Positions 60,844-64,000 of a DNA stretch of 64,000 nt are shown here, in pieces. This DNA is from an uncultured Bacteroidales bacterium. Lineage in GTDB: Bacteria > Bacteroidota > Bacteroidia > Bacteroidales > UBA932. The translations under genes were made by a program, and so were the position numbers. Location of the stretch: positions 1 through 64,000 of the forward strand of contig ONSU01000009.1 of assembly GCA_900320545.1 (NCBI GenBank), read 5' to 3'. Each line of letters starts with the position of its first letter. Position 1 is the stretch's first letter. A model generated the notes under the pieces. The model was not told where the DNA came from. It saw only the letters and a program-made list of their open reading frames with translations, and did not search any database.

Positions 60844-62049
60844 ATGGAAATATTACAAAGACCAGAGTACCTTCAACAGGTACAGCATTATTTCGGAAAG
60901 GAAACCATCATTGTACTCACCGGCCAACGGCGAGTGGGGAAAAGTTATATTCTGATGTCTCTGAGAGATCTGCTCACGGAGGCGGATGGAAATAATGTGA
61001 TCTATATCAACAAGGAGAAGAAGAATTGGGACAATATTCTCACATACAAGGATCTGAACAAGTATGTAGAGGACAGATATTTGCCAGACAAACAAAACTA
61101 CATTTTGATTGATGAGGTTCAGGAGATTGACTCTTTTGAAAAAAGTGTAAGGCACTGGAGGACAGAGCCCCATACCGATCTGGTTCTTACCGGCAGCAAT
61201 GCCGAGACGCTTTCCAGTGATTTGTCCACACTTTTAGGAGCCAGATATCACGAGGTTTATATCCAGGCCTTGACGTATAAAGATTTCATCCGCTTTCATC
61301 AATTGGAAGAAGGGGAGGAAGCGTTGTCCCTTTTTATCCATTCCGGAGGGCTCCCCGGGCTTGTCAGGTTTGACATTCACGACGAAAACGAGGTGTATTC
61401 ATACGCGCAGGACGTGCTCAATACGGCCCTCGTCAAAGACATCATCCTGAAGCATAAAATCAGGAATGTTCCGTTCCTGTACAATCTTGTCCGCTTCCTC
61501 GCCGACAACACAGGTAAACTGGTATCGGCCACCAGTATCTCCAGGTATATGAGGGGGCAAAAGAGCGCCGTGTCCATAGAGTTGGTCCTGAAATACTTGA
61601 AATATCTCTGTGACGCATACATCGTAACAAAAGTCCCCCGCGTTGATATACGGGGTAAGAAACTTTTGCAATCCAACGATAAATTTTACTTTGAAGATAT
61701 CGGAATCCGTAATTCCTGTGTCGAGACCAGTCGCGATAAGGATATCGAAAAAGTAATCGAGAACATCATTTACCACCAGTTGATTCACGATGGATATAAA
61801 GTAACTGTCGGGCAATTGCTGGCCGGAGAAGTTGATTTCGTATGCGTTAAAGACCAGCGGAAGATATACATTCAGGCTTCCTACATAATCGGCACCGATC
61901 AGACACATCAGCGTGAATTCGGCGCGCTGAGGGCCATCCCCGACAACTATCCCAAATACGTGATTTCTATGACTCCTTTGGTCTCAAGAAATGATGACGA
62001 GGGAGTTCAGCATGTCAGCCTGAGGGAATTCCTGTTACGGGGATTATGA
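60844..62049 (+). CDS. AAA ATPase with DUF4143
   Basis: A 401-residue protein with Walker A GQRRVGKS at about 27-34, Walker B YILIDEVQEI, a sensor region LVLTGSNAETLSSDLSTLLG, and a DUF4143 C-terminal nuclease-like domain with LAGEVDFVC and IYIQASYI. Hundreds of Bacteroidales proteins of this type exist without a proven role; some occur near mobile DNA. The gene is AT-richer than its neighbours. Confidence 0.88.
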   Translation: MEILQRPEYLQQVQHYFGKETIIVLTGQRRVGKSYILMSLRDLLTEADGNNVIYINKEKKNWDNILTYKDLNKYVEDRYLPDKQNYILIDEVQEIDSFEKSVRHWRTEPHTDLVLTGSNAETLSSDLSTLLGARYHEVYIQALTYKDFIRFHQLEEGEEALSLFIHSGGLPGLVRFDIHDENEVYSYAQDVLNTALVKDIILKHKIRNVPFLYNLVRFLADNTGKLVSATSISRYMRGQKSAVSIELVLKYLKYLCDAYIVTKVPRVDIRGKKLLQSNDKFYFEDIGIRNSCVETSRDKDIEKVIENIIYHQLIHDGYKVTVGQLLAGEVDFVCVKDQRKIYIQASYIIGTDQTHQREFGALRAIPDNYPKYVISMTPLVSRNDDEGVQHVSLREFLLRGL

Positions 62050-62460
62050 TTTTCTTTATGAATTAAAGAAGATATCCCTAAGTTACCATATTTTTCAAAT
62101 TATTATTATCTTTGCATAGCTTTATTATTCAGGGAAAAGAAGCCCGGGATTTTAAGGCTATTACATATAGAAGACGTTTATTGACGTTTTTCTTCTGTCA
62201 TCAAAACTTGGCGGTTTAGATATTCAATCGGAAGAAACGGCAACTCAAACGTCCACCGGTGATGACTATTCAGACACTGCGCTTTAGCGTGGGATTTACT
62301 GTATATCATCCTTGACGTGGGCCAGTTGCGTTGCTTATTCTGATTGAAAGGCACGCCAAGGCCGGATGACGGGATAAGCTTCAGTAAGACTCCCACGTCT
62401 TTTTTTGTATCCGTTCGGTTGGGGAGATCTCCGAGCATAATAGATGACACGATCTTTCAA
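62050..62460. other. Gene-free leader of the Big2 protein gene
   Basis: About 410 bases with no convincing gene. A TATCTTTG -7 box lies at 62107-62114 without a clear -33. The long leader up to the start at 62461 could carry a regulatory structure. An in-frame ATG at 62344 would give a protein without a signal at its N terminus and is less likely. Confidence 0.5.
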
Positions 62461-63756
62461 ATGTCTCGTTCGTTTCATTCTTTGTCGGGCAGGATACTCC
62501 AGTCAGTTTTATGGGTATTCCTTCTGTCGATAATCTCTTGTAAACAGGAACCCAAGACCATACCGGTTTCTTCCATTTCTTTCAGTGAAACATCCCTTGA
62601 AATGAAGACCGGAGAGAGCAAGACGATAAATGTGACCATTAGCCCGGAAAACGCCACCGATAAATCTATAGTTTGGACGAGTTCCGAGCCATCGGTTGTT
62701 ACAGTGAAGGATGGATTGCTAAATGCCTTAGCTGCCGGCACGGTTATGATTACCGCAGAAGCGGATGGAAAAATTGCCCGGTGTACTGTAAAGGTGATAC
62801 CATCTTTTATTAATGTGGAATCGGTTTCATTGGATAAGCCGAACGCCTCCTTGAAAGTGGGCGAGACCGTAACTCTCACTGCGACGGTGAAGCCGGACGA
62901 TGCCACGGACAAGACCGTCACCTGGTCGAGCACCGACGGATCCGTTGCGAGTGTAAGCGACGGTGTCGTCACGGCCCACAAGGTGGGCACTGCGACCATC
63001 ACGGCGAAGTCCGGGGACAAGGGTGCGACGTGCGCAATTACCGTTGAGCCAACTCCCGTGACCAGCGTCACGCTTAACGAGACGAGTGCCTCCTTGAAAG
63101 TGGGCGAGACCGTGACTCTCACCGCGACGGTGAAGCCGGACGATGCCACGGACAAGACAGTTATCTGGTCGAGCACCGACGGATCCGTCGCGAGTGTAAG
63201 CGACGGTGTCGTTACGGCACATAAGTTAGGAACTGCGACCATCACGGCGAAGTCCGGGGACAAGAGTGCGACGTGTGCAATAACTGTTGTACCTACCCCT
63301 GTGACCAGCGTCACGCTTAACGAGACGAGTGCCACCTTGAAGGCTGGCGAGACCGTGACCCTCACCGCGACGGTGAAGCCGGACGATGCCACGGACAAGA
63401 CCGTTATCTGGTCAAGCACCGACGGGTCCGTTGCAAGTGTAAGCGCCGGTGTCGTTACGGCCCACAAGGTAGGCACTGCGACTATCACAGCGAAGTCCGG
63501 GGACAAGAGTGCGACGTGTGCAATTACCGTTGTGCCAACCCCTGTGACCAGCGTCACGCTTAACAAGACGAGCGCATCCTTGAAGGCTGGCGAGACCGTA
63601 ACTCTCACCGCGACGGTGAAGCCGGATAGTGCTACGGATAAGACCGTCACTTGGTCGAGCACCGACGGATCCGTTGCGAGTGTAAGCGATGGTGTCGTCA
63701 CGGCCCACAAGGTGGGCACTGCGACCATCACGGCGAAGTCCGGGGACAAGGCTTAA
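62461..63756 (+). CDS. Big2-domain surface lipoprotein (truncated by frameshift)
   Basis: A lipoprotein (signal ending LSIISC at about 20-26) carrying one diverged and four near-identical Big2 immunoglobulin-like domains. Each domain runs S-x-SLKVGETVTLTATVKP through SGDKGATCAITVEPTPVTS, and the DNA unit is 243 bp (81 codons). Starts of the repeated SLKVGE segment are at 62851, 63094, 63337 and 63580. The frame ends at TAA 63754-63756, where a 50-bp piece of the next repeat junction is missing. Such proteins usually act in adhesion or as stalks for other surface domains. Confidence 0.75.
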   Translation: MSRSFHSLSGRILQSVLWVFLLSIISCKQEPKTIPVSSISFSETSLEMKTGESKTINVTISPENATDKSIVWTSSEPSVVTVKDGLLNALAAGTVMITAEADGKIARCTVKVIPSFINVESVSLDKPNASLKVGETVTLTATVKPDDATDKTVTWSSTDGSVASVSDGVVTAHKVGTATITAKSGDKGATCAITVEPTPVTSVTLNETSASLKVGETVTLTATVKPDDATDKTVIWSSTDGSVASVSDGVVTAHKLGTATITAKSGDKSATCAITVVPTPVTSVTLNETSATLKAGETVTLTATVKPDDATDKTVIWSSTDGSVASVSAGVVTAHKVGTATITAKSGDKSATCAITVVPTPVTSVTLNKTSASLKAGETVTLTATVKPDSATDKTVTWSSTDGSVASVSDGVVTAHKVGTATITAKSGDKA

Positions 63757-64000
63757 CAAGCCGAGCGCCTCTCTAAAAGTTGGCGAGACCGTGACTCTCA
63801 CCGCGACGGTGAAACCGGATAGTGCCACGGATAAGACCGTCACCTGGTCGAGCACCGACGGATCCGTTGCGAGTGTGAGCGACGGTGTCGTAACGGCACA
63901 TAAGTTGGGAACTGCGACCATCACGGCGAAGTCCGGGGACAAGAGTGCGACATGCGCAATTACCGTAGTACCGACACCTGTGACCAGCATCACGCTCAAC
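62814..64000 (+). repeat. 243-bp tandem repeat array encoding Big2 domains
   Basis: Five units share nearly identical sequence, such as ACGGTGAAGCCGGA and AGCACCGACGGATCCGTTGC. The period is exactly 243 bp for the first three steps; the fourth step is 193 bp because 50 bp are missing at about 63751. The array continues past the window edge. Confidence 0.9.
63757..64000 (+). pseudogene. Out-of-frame continuation of the Big2 protein
   Basis: From about 63752 the Big2 coding sequence continues in another frame: KPSASLKVGETVTLTAT to SATCAITVVPTPVTSITLN, open to the window end. It can be translated only if the 50-bp deletion is absent in the real genome, or by reinitiation. The true end of the gene is not visible. 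Confidence 0.7.

Noticed and set aside
62344-62460. N-terminal extension of the Big2 protein
   Set aside because: It would place about 40 residues in front of a clear lipoprotein signal.

Overview
The window looks like a chromosomal segment of a GC-rich member of the Bacteroidales (Bacteroidota), probably an uncultured gut or rumen lineage; I cannot name the genus. Evidence: many upstream regions carry the Bacteroidota -33/-7 promoter (TTG, about 20 bp, TAnnTTTG); Shine-Dalgarno sites are weak; there are typical Bacteroidales families (lipoproteins with SC lipoboxes, a NigD-like lipoprotein, a fimbrillin-like lipoprotein with a small upstream peptide, DUF5106/TlpA proteins, FecR DUF4974, Big2 repeat proteins); and the BamA/Skp/UppS/NadK gene order is familiar from this phylum.

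Layout. 1-337: 3' end of a DNA/RNA non-specific endonuclease. 397-14862: an accessory island bracketed by two inverted copies of a foldback element. It opens with a type I restriction-modification operon (hsdM, hsdS, a small two-span membrane protein, hsdR) that runs straight into a DUF262/DUF1524 (GmrSD-like) nuclease. Lipoproteins, a TonB-domain protein with a 9-bp coding repeat, small membrane proteins, a fimbrillin-like protein and a compact unit of two microORFs follow. 15063-31238 is mostly housekeeping: a FISUMP-like lipoprotein, RNase G, a COX24-type ribosomal protein, HU, Lon, Ung, CoaD, a thioredoxin-like protein, alanine racemase, an FAD/Fe-S oxidoreductase, a zinc peptidase, DJ-1, tRNA-Gln, a TonB-like protein, TadA and L34. 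31350-33755 is a scar of mobile DNA: truncated FecR, truncated tyrosine recombinase, a RelB/PIN toxin-antitoxin pair and a DUF4160/DUF2442 pair. 33814-38476: two glycoside hydrolases. 38506-60649: a second housekeeping block with TrxB, BamD, RpoZ, RecN, a LysM binding protein, a glycosyltransferase, two Skp-like proteins, PdxJ, NadK, UppS, BamA, KorAB, glutamate dehydrogenase, an MscS channel, an M23 peptidase and a phosphohexomutase. 60844-64000: an AAA/DUF4143 ATPase with repeated operator-like sites, then a Big2-domain surface protein whose near-identical 243-bp repeats are broken by a 50-bp deletion.

How the genes work together. BamA, BamD and two Skp-like proteins serve outer-membrane protein assembly. 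UppS, Alr, the M23 peptidase, the LysM protein and the glycosyltransferase serve envelope building. KorAB beside glutamate dehydrogenase suggests a route from glutamate through 2-oxoglutarate to an acyl-CoA with reduced ferredoxin. The hsd operon plus the DUF262 nuclease is a two-layer defence module. The most unusual parts are the foldback elements flanking the defence island, the two-microORF unit at 14176-14600, the membrane protein inside the hsd operon, and the broken Big2 array.
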